Origin: Actinotalea caeni
Lineage (GTDB): Bacteria > Actinomycetota > Actinomycetes > Actinomycetales > Beutenbergiaceae
Assembly (NCBI RefSeq): GCF_009733795.1
Contig: NZ_WNXX01000007.1
Location: 62,001 to 126,000, forward strand
Length of the DNA stretch: 64,000 bases
Direction of reading: 5' to 3'
Position 1 is the stretch's first letter, and every line of letters begins with the position of its first letter. Shown piece by piece: positions 44,295 through 52,949 of this stretch. Made by a program: the position numbers and the translations under genes. A model generated the notes under the pieces. It was not told where the DNA came from. It made no database searches and saw only the letters and a program-made list of their open reading frames with translations.

Positions 44295-45584
44295 TTACCA
44301 GGACAGCCGGACGAGGCCCGCGTCGTCGTAGAGCACGATCCCGTCCGGCAGCACGGCGACGGAGTCGACCGACACCCGCGAGCCGTGCACCCACAGCTCC
44401 TCACCGGTGAGGACGTCGATGCCGTGCAGCGCGCCGTCGACCCAGTCCTGGACGACGAGCGTGCTGCCGCCGGCGACCACCGGTGTCGCGGGAGCCCGCA
44501 CGTCCCACAGGGCGCGGCCCGTCTCGGGGTCGTGCCCGACGAGCCGGGGTACCGCGCCCGCCTGCTCGGCGAGCACCAGCACGCCGGCGAGGCGGGCGAC
44601 GGCGCTGCGGGACGGCTCCTGCCACAGCACGGTGCCGTCGCTCGTGACGCTGACGCCGTCCCCGTGCCTGACGCCGAGCACGCTCGTGGGGTCGTCGTCC
44701 ACCAGGGCCGCCAGATGCTCGACGCGCGTGACGCCGTCGGCGTCGACCAGGCTGGCGTCGAGGACGCCGTCCTCACCCTGGGAGACGACGACCCGGCCCG
44801 CCCCGGTCACGAGCGTCCAGAGCACGTCGGTGGCCACCTCGGTGCCGTCCCGGAGGTCGAGCGCGACGGACTCGCCGGCGGCGAGGTGGAGGACGTCGCC
44901 GAGCACGGCCATCGAAGCCCACACCCAGTCCTCCCGGTCGGCAGCCCCGACGGCGAGCGCCGTGGTCCAGACGGTGCCGCCGTCGGGTGCCACGCGACGC
45001 GCCACGACGCCGTCGTCGTCGACGGCCAGCACGACGACGTCGTCCTCGACCGCCGCGGCCTGCACCGCGCCGGGGACCTGCGTCCGTGTCGTCGCGCCGT
45101 CGGGCCCGACGCGCGCGACCTCCGCGGTGTCCGCACCCGGCTGGTCGACGCACACCACCGCCTGCTGCACCGTGCACGGTCCGGGGCCGGTCTCGAGCCG
45201 CCACCGGGTCGCACCGGTCGTGGGGTCGAGGCCCTGGACGCCGTCACCGACCGTCACGAGCGTGGAGCCCAGCAGCACGACCTGCCGGGAGCCGCCCTGC
45301 CGGTCGAGGTCGACGCGCCACCGCTCGACCGGCGGTGCCGCGAGGTCCAGCGCGAGCACCCCGACCTTGTCCCGTGGGACCGCGCCCAGCGAGACGCCAC
45401 CGGGCGGCGCGACGACGGCGCCCACGAGCACGAGCGCGACCGCGAGCGCCACCCAGCCCGTCGGGCGGCGCGCTCGACGGCCACGAAAGGACGGCTCCGT
45501 CGCGTCGGGCGACGGGTCCGCGACGTCGAACTCCTCGACGGCGGTCCTGGCGGTCGTCCTGCCGCCGTGCGGCGGGTTCCTCAC
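44295..45584 (-). CDS. Membrane-anchored PQQ-like beta-propeller protein, paralogue 3
   Basis: 429 residues from GTG 45584, which overlaps the stop of paralogue 4 (GTGA); GTG 45593 would add three residues. The head motif appears as VEEFDVAD at about residue 16, after an extra N-terminal segment, followed by a basic patch and one helix (about 40-58). Blades include LDPTTGATRW, HDPETGRALW and IDVLTGEELW. C-x7-C is CTVQQAVVC. It is more diverged than paralogues 1 and 2. Confidence 0.75.
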   Translation of the reverse strand: MRNPPHGGRTTARTAVEEFDVADPSPDATEPSFRGRRARRPTGWVALAVALVLVGAVVAPPGGVSLGAVPRDKVGVLALDLAAPPVERWRVDLDRQGGSRQVVLLGSTLVTVGDGVQGLDPTTGATRWRLETGPGPCTVQQAVVCVDQPGADTAEVARVGPDGATTRTQVPGAVQAAAVEDDVVVLAVDDDGVVARRVAPDGGTVWTTALAVGAADREDWVWASMAVLGDVLHLAAGESVALDLRDGTEVATDVLWTLVTGAGRVVVSQGEDGVLDASLVDADGVTRVEHLAALVDDDPTSVLGVRHGDGVSVTSDGTVLWQEPSRSAVARLAGVLVLAEQAGAVPRLVGHDPETGRALWDVRAPATPVVAGGSTLVVQDWVDGALHGIDVLTGEELWVHGSRVSVDSVAVLPDGIVLYDDAGLVRLSW

Positions 45585-46681
45585 CAGCTCCACCGCACGA
45601 GCCGGCCGTCGGTCACCCCGACGAGGTCGCCGTCGACGACGGTGCTCGCCGACATCGTCGCCGGGACGGTCCAGAGCACCTCGCCGGTGGCGACGTCCAC
45701 CGCCGCGGTACCGGTCCCGTGGCCGTCGTCGCCGAGCACCAGCGGCCAGGGCGCGCCCGGCAGCCGCCCGCCCTCGGCGTGCGTCACACGCACGGCGGCG
45801 ACGTCCTCGCCCGGGCGCAGCCGTTCGCCGTCCGGCAGCACGACCGTCGCGGCACCCTCGCCGTCGACGACCTCGACGGCGCCCTCCGCGCCCGGCTGCA
45901 CGCGGGCCGGCCGCGCGACGACCGCGCCCGTGCCGACGTCGAGGACGGCCGGCGCGGTGCCTCCGAGGTAGAGCGAGTCGCCCGCGCTCAGCAGCGTGTC
46001 GGTGCCGAGCCGGCCGGGCAGCAGCGTGCGCCACCGCTCGCCGCCACGGGCGTCGAGGACGGTCACCCAGGTGCCCGACCCGTCGGCGCCCAGGACGGCC
46101 GCGGTGCCGGCGGCCGCGACCAGCTCCTCGCCGCCCGGCCGGTCGACGGCGACCGCGTGACCTGCCCCGGGCACCTCGAGCACGGTGCGCTCACCGGTGA
46201 CGACGTCGACCAGCGACACCGACGCACGCCACTTGCCCACCGCGTGCACACAGGTGACCGCGGTCGTGACCTCGCAGAACGTGCCGCTGATCTCGTGCTC
46301 CCACAGCAGCGCACCGGTCGCGGCGTCGAGGCCCGCCACGCCGACCAGCCCGGCGGCGACGACCACCCGGGGCTCGCCCGTGCTCACCCGCAGCGTCCCG
46401 GTGAACGCCGGGCCGCCCTGCCACCTGGCGACGTCGTCGGCGAGGGAGGCCGGCAGCGCCACCGACCAGACCTCCTCGGGCGGCCGGCGCAGGTCGCCCT
46501 GCAGCACCCCGGTGCTCAGCGGCGGGAGCGGTCGAGGCGTCGCGAGCAGCGCGACGAGCACGAGCGAGATCCCGACGCCCACCCAGGTCCAGGCGTCGTG
46601 CGACGGTCGCGGCGCGTGCGTCGCCGACCCACGGGGCTCGACCGACGCCGTCGTGAGATCGAACTCGTCGACCTCGACCAT
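45581..46681 (-). CDS. Membrane-anchored PQQ-like beta-propeller protein, paralogue 4
   Basis: 366 residues, the shortest of the five, so probably one blade fewer. Head MVEVDEFDL, one helix (about 30-46), blades LDAATGALLW, VDVVTGERTV, LDARGGERW and VDVATGEVLW, C-x7-C CEVTTAVTC and C-terminus RLVRWSW. ATG 46681 is chosen because it restores the conserved head; the open frame continues upstream but loses similarity. Coupled to paralogue 3. Confidence 0.75.
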   Translation of the reverse strand: MVEVDEFDLTTASVEPRGSATHAPRPSHDAWTWVGVGISLVLVALLATPRPLPPLSTGVLQGDLRRPPEEVWSVALPASLADDVARWQGGPAFTGTLRVSTGEPRVVVAAGLVGVAGLDAATGALLWEHEISGTFCEVTTAVTCVHAVGKWRASVSLVDVVTGERTVLEVPGAGHAVAVDRPGGEELVAAAGTAAVLGADGSGTWVTVLDARGGERWRTLLPGRLGTDTLLSAGDSLYLGGTAPAVLDVGTGAVVARPARVQPGAEGAVEVVDGEGAATVVLPDGERLRPGEDVAAVRVTHAEGGRLPGAPWPLVLGDDGHGTGTAAVDVATGEVLWTVPATMSASTVVDGDLVGVTDGRLVRWSW

Positions 46682-46739
46682 GCTCCATTCTGCGCCCGCG
46701 ACGCCGCGCGCGACAGGGGCTCGGGAGGAGGCGGAGCGG

Positions 46740-48005
46740 TCAGAAGCACGTGCGTACGAGCCCGACGGCGACCGACCCGGGTGCGAGCGGGCCGGCCACC
46801 TCGACGATGTCGCGCCACTTGTCGAACGTGGTGCACGGGTGCGAGATGCCGAGGACCACACGGTCGCCGACCTCGGGAACTGCGGCGAACGACCCGGCGG
46901 CGAGGAAGCCGTGCTGGTCGTTCATCCGGACCACCGCTGCGTCCGCGGTGGCTGTGCCGACGACATCGTCACCGCGCCACAGCTCGAACGGGGTCGGCAG
47001 GCCCGCGTCCTGGCCGACGTCACGACGCCCGCAGTCGAGCAGCGCCGTGCCGCCGTCGTGCACGGAGATCACCGTGGCGACCAGACGCAGCGCCGCACGG
47101 AACCGCGGCACCGGGCCGGGCGCGGTCTCCTGCTCGTGGCGGTAGTGGCCGTCGTCGTGCGTGATGCTCACACCCGACCGGACGACGACACGCCCGTCGT
47201 CGGCGGACAGTCCGGCGAGCCCGTCGGCCACCTCGCCCAGCCGGTCGCTGCCGCCGATGCTCAGCAGCGCGGTGGCACCCGTGCGGGGCAGCACGACGTC
47301 GCGGTGCACCGCCAGCACATGGGCGGCGAACGCGGCGATGTCGGCGCGGCCAGGGGTCCCGCCGATCGCACCCTCGTACGCGGCGGTCCCGGCGAGTCGC
47401 ACGCCGGGCGTCGCGAGCACCTTCTCGACGACGGCGCGCGCCTCGTCGAGGTCGCGCACGCCGGTCCGGCCGCCGGGACGGCCGACGTCGAGCAGCACGG
47501 GGAGCTCGGGGCCCTCGGTGTCGCCGAGCGCCTCGACCGCGGCGACGCCGTCGACCCACGACACCACCTCGTGCCCTGGGCGGTCAGCGAGCAGGGCACG
47601 CACGCGCGCGGCGGCCGCCGGCGTCGCCAGGGGGTTCGCGAGCAGCACCCGCCGGACCCCGCACGCGAGCGCGACCCGGATCTGCGCGAGCGTCGCCACC
47701 GTGATGCCCCAGGCGCCCGCGGCCAGCTGGCGCGACCACAGCTGGGGGGCCATCGTCGTCTTGCCGTGCGGCGCCAGCAGGTAGCCCCGCTCGTCGCACC
47801 AGCGCTGCAGCGCGGTGACGTTGTGCTCCACCGCGTCGGCGTCGATCGTGAGGTACGGCGTCGCGAGCTCCGCCACCGGTGGTGTCGTGCGCGCGAGCTC
47901 CCCGCGCGGGATCCCGTCGAAGCCGTCGCCGAGGATCTTGCCGAGCGGATCCGGAGGCAGCGCCGCGAAGGCCGAGAGGTCGAGGGCGTCAGGGGTGCGG
48001 CTCAT
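46740..48005 (-). CDS. PLP-dependent D-threonine aldolase/D-serine dehydratase-like enzyme
   Basis: 421 residues. A fold-type III (alanine-racemase-like) PLP barrel with the Schiff-base lysine in APHGKTTMAP (Lys82), and a C-terminal zinc-site segment ISHPCTTFDKW (His, Cys) as in DSD1/D-threonine aldolase proteins. Relatives remove water or ammonia from D-hydroxy amino acids or cleave them. The start codon overlaps the stop of the iclR gene (ATGA). It is part of a divergon with an SDR and a lactonase, so the physiological substrate could be an unusual amino or sugar acid. Confidence 0.82.
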   Translation of the reverse strand: MSRTPDALDLSAFAALPPDPLGKILGDGFDGIPRGELARTTPPVAELATPYLTIDADAVEHNVTALQRWCDERGYLLAPHGKTTMAPQLWSRQLAAGAWGITVATLAQIRVALACGVRRVLLANPLATPAAAARVRALLADRPGHEVVSWVDGVAAVEALGDTEGPELPVLLDVGRPGGRTGVRDLDEARAVVEKVLATPGVRLAGTAAYEGAIGGTPGRADIAAFAAHVLAVHRDVVLPRTGATALLSIGGSDRLGEVADGLAGLSADDGRVVVRSGVSITHDDGHYRHEQETAPGPVPRFRAALRLVATVISVHDGGTALLDCGRRDVGQDAGLPTPFELWRGDDVVGTATADAAVVRMNDQHGFLAAGSFAAVPEVGDRVVLGISHPCTTFDKWRDIVEVAGPLAPGSVAVGLVRTCF

Positions 48006-48811
48006 GCGTGCGGCTCCGGGTCGGACGGGTGGGTGGAGGGCGAGAGGCCCCAGGCGCTCTCGAGCTCGTCGGCGGCGCGCCGCAGCGAGCGGGCGATGCC
48101 GTCGATGCGGTCCTCGGTCACGCGGTAGCTGGGGCCGGAGACCGAGATCGCGTAGGTGGGGTGGCCGGCACCGTCCCGGACGGCGACGCCCACGCAGCGC
48201 AGCCCGAGCTCGCTCTCCTCGTCGTCGAGGGCGAACCCACGTCGCCGCGTCGTCTCGAGGTCGCGTCGCACGGCTGCCGGCTCGGTGAGGGAGCGCTCGG
48301 TCAGCGCGGACAGGTCGAGGGAGCGCAGCAGCCGCTCGGCGCGCTCGGGCGGCAGCGCCGCGAGCAGCGACTTGCCGACCGCCGTGGTGTGCCACGGCTC
48401 CTCGTCGCCCACCCGGACCGCCCTGCTGATGCCGTGCGTGCCCTGCCGCGCGTCGAGCACGACGAGGCGATCACCAGCCTCGACGCCGACCAGCTCGGCG
48501 GTCTCGCCGTGCTCCTCGACGAGGCCCTCGAGCAGCGGGGCGGCGGCCTCGACCGGGTCGTAGGCACCCGCGGCCGCGGCACCCCACTCCTGGAGGCGCA
48601 CGCCGAGGCCGTACAGACCGGTCGCGGGGTCGCGCCGGACGACGCGGTGGTCACGCAGCGCCGTGAGGTAGCGCAGGGTGGTGGGCTCCGTCAGGCCCGC
48701 TGCCCGGGCGACCTGCGCCAGGGAGGCCGGCTGCGTCGCCCGGACGCCGTCGACGACGGCGACCAGTCGCTCGACCGCCTGGAAGCCGGCGCGAGCCCGG
48801 TCACCGCTCAC
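48002..48811 (-). CDS. IclR-family transcriptional regulator
   Basis: 269 residues from GTG 48811, which has GAGGAG 5 bp upstream; a longer frame lacks similarity. N-terminal helix-turn-helix (QVARAAGLTEPTTLRYLTAL, about residues 28-47) and an IclR effector domain with WHTTAVGKSLLAALP and YAISVSGP. First gene of the operon with the PLP enzyme, divergent from SDR and lactonase genes; it probably controls both sides. Confidence 0.9.
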   Translation of the reverse strand: MSGDRARAGFQAVERLVAVVDGVRATQPASLAQVARAAGLTEPTTLRYLTALRDHRVVRRDPATGLYGLGVRLQEWGAAAAGAYDPVEAAAPLLEGLVEEHGETAELVGVEAGDRLVVLDARQGTHGISRAVRVGDEEPWHTTAVGKSLLAALPPERAERLLRSLDLSALTERSLTEPAAVRRDLETTRRRGFALDDEESELGLRCVGVAVRDGAGHPTYAISVSGPSYRVTEDRIDGIARSLRRAADELESAWGLSPSTHPSDPEPHA

Positions 48812-49002
48812 GCGTGCTCCTCGGCGCTGCGGGAGAGCGGTGCGGCGTGCGACTCGACCGGGGACTCCTCGACGTGAGCATCCGCGTCCATCCCTCCGCA
48901 CGGCCGTGCCCGGTGTCTGTCGTTGTGCGGAAGACCGTATCATCCAGTGACAGGCGGCCTGCGAGCGGGTGGGACGCCGCCGCACCGACGGAGGGACGAG
49001 GC
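48812..49002. promoter_or_regulatory. Divergent iclR/SDR control region
   Basis: 191 bp containing the perfect palindrome GCACGGCCGTGC (48898-48909) and, further right, GTGCGGAAGACCGTATCAT (48924 onward), an AT-richer stretch with imperfect dyad symmetry (GTGCGG/CCGTAT) that could hold the IclR site and a -10 element for the SDR gene. Assignments are tentative. Confidence 0.4.
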
Positions 49003-49779
49003 GTGGGGCGACGGTTCGAGGGGCGGGTCGTGCTGGTCACGGGCGCCGGGTCGGGGATCGGGGCCCGGCTCGCCGAGCGGTTCGCGGGCGAGGGTGCTCG
49101 GCTCGCGGTTCTGGACGTCGACGAGGAGCGCGCACGCGCGGTCGCGCAGGCGCTCCCGGACGCCGTCGCCATCGGTGCCGACGTGAGCTCGCGCGAGCAG
49201 GTCAAGGACGCGCTCGCGGTGGTCCGGGAGCGCTGGGACCGGCTCGACGTCGTCGTCAACAACGCCGCGACCTGCGCGGACGTGCCCTTCGAGGCCGTCA
49301 GCGACGAGGAGTGGGAGCGCGACCTCGCGGTCGACCTGTCGGGGCCGTACCGGCTCGTGCAGGAGGCGCTGCCCGACCTGCTGGCGGCGCGCGGAGTCGT
49401 GCTGAGCATCGCCAGCGTCAACGGGCTGACGCACCTCGGCAACGATGCGTACTCGGCGGCCAAGGCGGGGCTGATGGCGCTCACGCGCGGGCTCGCCGTC
49501 AGCTACGGGTCGCAGGGCCTGCGCGCCAACGCGATCGCGCCGGGCACGATCGTCACCCCGATCTGGGACGAGCGGCTGGCCCGCGACCCGCACGTGCTCG
49601 ACACCGCCACGCGCTGGTACCCGCTCGGTCGGCTGGGCCGGCCCGACGACGTCGCGAACGCCGCCCTGTTCCTGTGCTCGGAGGAGGCCTCCTGGATCAC
49701 GGGCACGACGCTGGTGGTCGACGGCGGCCTGCTGGCGGGCAACGCCGTGATGATGCACGACATCACGGCGCAGTCATGA
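49003..49779 (+). CDS. Short-chain dehydrogenase, sugar dehydrogenase-like
   Basis: 258 residues: TGAGSGIGARL (about 14-24), NNAAT, catalytic Ser in LSIASVNG and YSAAK; C-terminal WITGTTLVVDGG. Enzymes of this type paired with a lactonase oxidise an aldose (for example fucose, rhamnose or galactose) to its lactone. GTG 49003 follows a GGAGGGACGAGG purine tract. The stop overlaps the lactonase start (ATGA). Confidence 0.88.
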   Translation: MGRRFEGRVVLVTGAGSGIGARLAERFAGEGARLAVLDVDEERARAVAQALPDAVAIGADVSSREQVKDALAVVRERWDRLDVVVNNAATCADVPFEAVSDEEWERDLAVDLSGPYRLVQEALPDLLAARGVVLSIASVNGLTHLGNDAYSAAKAGLMALTRGLAVSYGSQGLRANAIAPGTIVTPIWDERLARDPHVLDTATRWYPLGRLGRPDDVANAALFLCSEEASWITGTTLVVDGGLLAGNAVMMHDITAQS

Positions 49780-50747
49780 GCGTCCTGATCGTGTCCCGGT
49801 CGCCCGAGGGCGGGCTGTGGCGCTGGGACGGTTCCGGGGCGACCGCCGAGATGGTGGTGCAGGCGCCCGACACCGCGTTCGCGCTGCCGCTGCCCGACGG
49901 TCGCGTGCTCACGCTCGGCGGCGCCGAGGAGGGCCGCCTCCGGCTGCTCGCCCGGACTGCGGCCGGGTACGCCGTCACCGCCGAGGTCGCCACCCAGGGC
50001 GGCGAGCCCTGTCATGCGGCGGTGCTCCCTGGCGGCCGGCACGTCGTCGTCGTCAACTACCACCTCGAGGGGTCGGTGCTCGTGCTCGCCCTCGACCCCG
50101 AGCCGCGGGTCGTGCAGCGTCTCGTGCTCGGGGACCCGGGCGCCGGGGTCGTGGTCGACCGGCAGGAGGCCGCGCACCCTCACTTCGCGCTCGTCGTCGA
50201 CGAGAGCACGGTGCTGGTGTCCGACCTCGGCTGCGACCGGATCCGTCGGTTCGCGTGGCGCGACGAGCGCCTCGAGGAGGTCGGCAGCTGCGCCACACCG
50301 GCGGGCTCCGGCCCGCGGCACCTCGCGCGGCACGGCGGTGCGGTGGTCGTCAGTGCCGAGCTGTCCGACGAGGTGCTCGCGGCCCCGCTGGCCGATGTCC
50401 TCGCCGGCGACGCCGGCTGGCAGGTCGCGCAGGCGAGCTCGAGGTCTCTGGCCTCCGCGCGTGACGGCGGTGAGCGGCTGACCCACCCGGGCGAGATCGT
50501 CGTCGCACCCGACGGTCGCGTCCACGTCGCGAACCGAGGTGCCGGCACCATCGGGCAGCTCGTGGTGGACGGCGAGACGGCCCGGCTCACCTGGCTGGGC
50601 GAGATCGACGCGGCCGGCGTCTGGCCGCAGCACCTGCTGCTCATGAACGATGACCTGCTGATCGCCGCGCACGACGCCGACCTCGTCGTCGGGCCGCGCG
50701 GGCAGGTACGCGTGCCGACGCCGGTGTGGCTGGCGCGCGGGGCCTGA
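49776..50747 (+). CDS. Lactonase-family beta-propeller protein
   Basis: 323 residues, cytosolic, seven-bladed propeller of the 6-phosphogluconolactonase-like (Pgl/lactonase PF10282) type: CHAAVLPGGRHVVVVNYHLEGSV near residue 80, AHPHFALVVDESTVLVSDLGCDRIRRF, SGPRHLARH and WPQHLLLMNDDLLIAAH contain the conserved His, Asp and Arg positions. It would hydrolyse the lactone made by the coupled dehydrogenase. Not related to the PQQ-like propellers next door beyond the fold. Confidence 0.82.
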   Translation: MSVLIVSRSPEGGLWRWDGSGATAEMVVQAPDTAFALPLPDGRVLTLGGAEEGRLRLLARTAAGYAVTAEVATQGGEPCHAAVLPGGRHVVVVNYHLEGSVLVLALDPEPRVVQRLVLGDPGAGVVVDRQEAAHPHFALVVDESTVLVSDLGCDRIRRFAWRDERLEEVGSCATPAGSGPRHLARHGGAVVVSAELSDEVLAAPLADVLAGDAGWQVAQASSRSLASARDGGERLTHPGEIVVAPDGRVHVANRGAGTIGQLVVDGETARLTWLGEIDAAGVWPQHLLLMNDDLLIAAHDADLVVGPRGQVRVPTPVWLARGA

Positions 50748-50757
50748 CGGCCCGCCG

Positions 50758-52020
50758 TCACCAGCGGTACAGCAGCACCCGGTCGGTGCCGGCGACGACG
50801 ACGCCGCCCGGGACCAGGTCGACGACGTGCGTGGCGGGCGGGAACGCGAGCTGCCACTGCGGCCGGCCGGTGTGCACGTCGATCGCGGTGAGCCCGGCCG
50901 GCACGGTCGTGGAGGAGCTGACCAGGAGCGTGCCGCCCGAGCCCAGGCACGGGCAGCTCATGAGCTCGCTCTCCCACAGCTGCGCCCCGGTGGCGAGGTC
51001 GATCCCGTGGGTGCTCGCCTGGTACGGGGTGGCGGTGACGAGCACGCCGTCGAGCCGCGCCAGCGGGCTCTCACCGCCCGCGCCCGCCCAGTGCGGCTCG
51101 GCCGGGCCGTCGCGCAGCACGGTGATGCCGGTGGCGTGGGAGACGAGCACCGAGGTGCGGGCGTCGAGGTCGTCGTCGACCGCGAGCCGAGCGGCCCCCT
51201 CCGCGAGGGTGACCTGCTCGCCCGACCAGAGGTGCCACCAGGTCTCGTTGAAGCCGAGGCCGAAGATGCCGGCCTCGTCGTAGCGCAGCTGCAGCGGGCG
51301 CGCGAGCGTGATCCCGGTGGCGACGTCGAGCACGGCGGGCCCGGCGGTCCCGACGTAGAGGCGGTCGTCGATCCGCGCGAACGGGTAGCCGCGCGCCGCG
51401 CCGCCGATCCCCGGCTGGTAGGGCACCTCGGTGGCCCACACGACGTCGTCGCCGGACATCCGCACCACAGTCTGGGTGCGCCGGGAGTAGAGCAGCGCGA
51501 GGACGTCGCCGTCGAGGCGCAGCGCCCACGCCGCGCTGGGCAGCGCGACCACGTCGACCGCGCCGCTGCGCGGGTCGAGGGTGACGACCTCGGCCGACCA
51601 GCCCCGGCCCGTCACGCACACCACCTGCTCCTGGTAGGTGCAGCGGGGCCGGTCGAGCAGCACCTCCCAGCGCAGCGCCCCGGTGGCGGCGTCGAACCCC
51701 GTCACCCCGGCGTCGGTCGTGACGGCGACGGAGTCGCCCACGAGCTCCGCCTCCAGCCGCGGGCTCGGCCGCTCCGTGATCGTCACGGGCGCCTCCCACG
51801 CCAGCGCGGGCGGCGCGGCCAGCGACGCGACGAGGTTGAGGCCGTCGGTCGGGCTCGGCGGCGGCGCGGACAGCGCGCCGAGCGCGACGAGCACCGCGGC
51901 GGCGACGACCCAGAGCCAGCCGCGCTCGGGCGGGTGCGGCCGTGGTCCCGGGGCGGGCTCGCTCGCACCGAGCTCGAACTCCTCGACGAGCCCGGCCCCC
52001 GCGACGGCGCCGCGTGCCAT
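50758..52020 (-). CDS. Membrane-anchored PQQ-like beta-propeller protein, paralogue 5
   Basis: 420 residues, separated from the other four by the IclR divergon. Head LVEEFELGASEPA at about residues 11-23, basic/Pro linker, helix (about 35-53), blades FDAATGALRW, LDPRSGAVDV, LDVATGITLA, IDLATGAQLW and IDVHTGRPQW, C-x7-C CTYQEQVVC and C-terminus VLLYRW. Same architecture as paralogues 1-4. The 10-bp convergent gap to the lactonase gene has no terminator. Confidence 0.8.
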   Translation of the reverse strand: MARGAVAGAGLVEEFELGASEPAPGPRPHPPERGWLWVVAAAVLVALGALSAPPPSPTDGLNLVASLAAPPALAWEAPVTITERPSPRLEAELVGDSVAVTTDAGVTGFDAATGALRWEVLLDRPRCTYQEQVVCVTGRGWSAEVVTLDPRSGAVDVVALPSAAWALRLDGDVLALLYSRRTQTVVRMSGDDVVWATEVPYQPGIGGAARGYPFARIDDRLYVGTAGPAVLDVATGITLARPLQLRYDEAGIFGLGFNETWWHLWSGEQVTLAEGAARLAVDDDLDARTSVLVSHATGITVLRDGPAEPHWAGAGGESPLARLDGVLVTATPYQASTHGIDLATGAQLWESELMSCPCLGSGGTLLVSSSTTVPAGLTAIDVHTGRPQWQLAFPPATHVVDLVPGGVVVAGTDRVLLYRW

Positions 52021-52085
52021 GCGTCATTGTGCCGCGTGGCGGGCCGCCGCACCAGGGCGGAGCCGCGGGTCAGCCCGGGGGGGCG

Positions 52086-52949
52086 TCAGAGGTACGGCGC
52101 GACGAGGCGGTCGTAGCGCTCGGTCATGGTGGCCACGATCTCGTCGGTCGGCATGGCCCACACGTCGGCGTTGAAGATCTCGACCTCGACGGCGCCGGTG
52201 TACCCGGCCTCGGCGACCCAGCGGGTGATCGTGGGGAAGTCGACGTAGCCGTCGCCCATGAAGCCGCGCGAGAGCAGCGGGTCGGCCGCGAGCGGCAGCA
52301 GCCAGTCGCACACCTGGTAGAGCGCGAGCCGGCCCTCGCGGCCCGCGCGGGCGATCTGCTGCTCCAGCTGCGGGTCCCACCACACGTGGTAGGTGTCGAC
52401 GAGCACGCCGACCTCGCTGCTGTCGAACGGGGCGGCGACATCGAGGCACTGGCCCAGCGTCGACAGCACCGCGCGGTCGGCCGCGAACATCGGGTGCAGC
52501 GGCTCCAGCACCAGACGCACGCCGTGCTCGGCGGCGAACGGCACCAGCTCGCCCACGCGGTCGACGACGCGCTGCCGCGCCGCCGCGATGTCCTTGTCGC
52601 CGTCGGGCAGCGCCGCGGCGCCCGGCTCCGGGTTGGCGGGCAGCCCGCCGACGACGAGCACCAGCTCGCTCGCGCCGAGGGTCGCGGCCTCGACGATCGC
52701 CGCGCGGTTGTCGGCGAGCGCGGCCTCGCGGCCCGCGTCGTCGGCCGCCGTGAGGAAGCCGCCGCGGCACAGGCTCGAGACCTGCAGCCCGGCGTCACGG
52801 ATGATCCTCGCGGCGGCCTCGGTGCCGACCTCGGCGACCCTGTCGCGCCACGGCCCGACCGCGGGCAGGCCCGCGCGGGCGGCCGCCTCGACGGCCTCGG
52901 CCAGCGTGGCGCGCTTGGCGGTCGCGGTGTTGAGCGCCAGCCGGGTCAC
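52086..52949 (-). CDS. Sugar phosphate isomerase/epimerase-like TIM-barrel protein
   Basis: 287 residues, AP-endonuclease family 2 barrel with ligands in LVLEPLHPMF (Glu), GVLVDTYHVWWD (Asp, His), MGDGYVDF and VEVEIFNADVW (Glu). GTG 52949 overlaps the stop of the upstream Gfo/Idh/MocA gene (GTGA), so the two enzymes are co-produced and probably act in sequence on a keto-sugar intermediate. Substrate unknown. Confidence 0.82.
   Translation of the reverse strand: MTRLALNTATAKRATLAEAVEAAARAGLPAVGPWRDRVAEVGTEAAARIIRDAGLQVSSLCRGGFLTAADDAGREAALADNRAAIVEAATLGASELVLVVGGLPANPEPGAAALPDGDKDIAAARQRVVDRVGELVPFAAEHGVRLVLEPLHPMFAADRAVLSTLGQCLDVAAPFDSSEVGVLVDTYHVWWDPQLEQQIARAGREGRLALYQVCDWLLPLAADPLLSRGFMGDGYVDFPTITRWVAEAGYTGAVEVEIFNADVWAMPTDEIVATMTERYDRLVAPYL

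Noticed and set aside
41612-46681. PQQ-dependent dehydrogenases
   Set aside because: The blades show the generic PQQ-repeat pattern, but there are no recognisable cofactor-binding or catalytic residues, and the C-x7-C pair is not the vicinal disulfide of those enzymes.
41612-46681. BamB-like outer-membrane assembly proteins
   Set aside because: The proteins have a membrane helix rather than a lipobox, and the organism appears to be Gram-positive.
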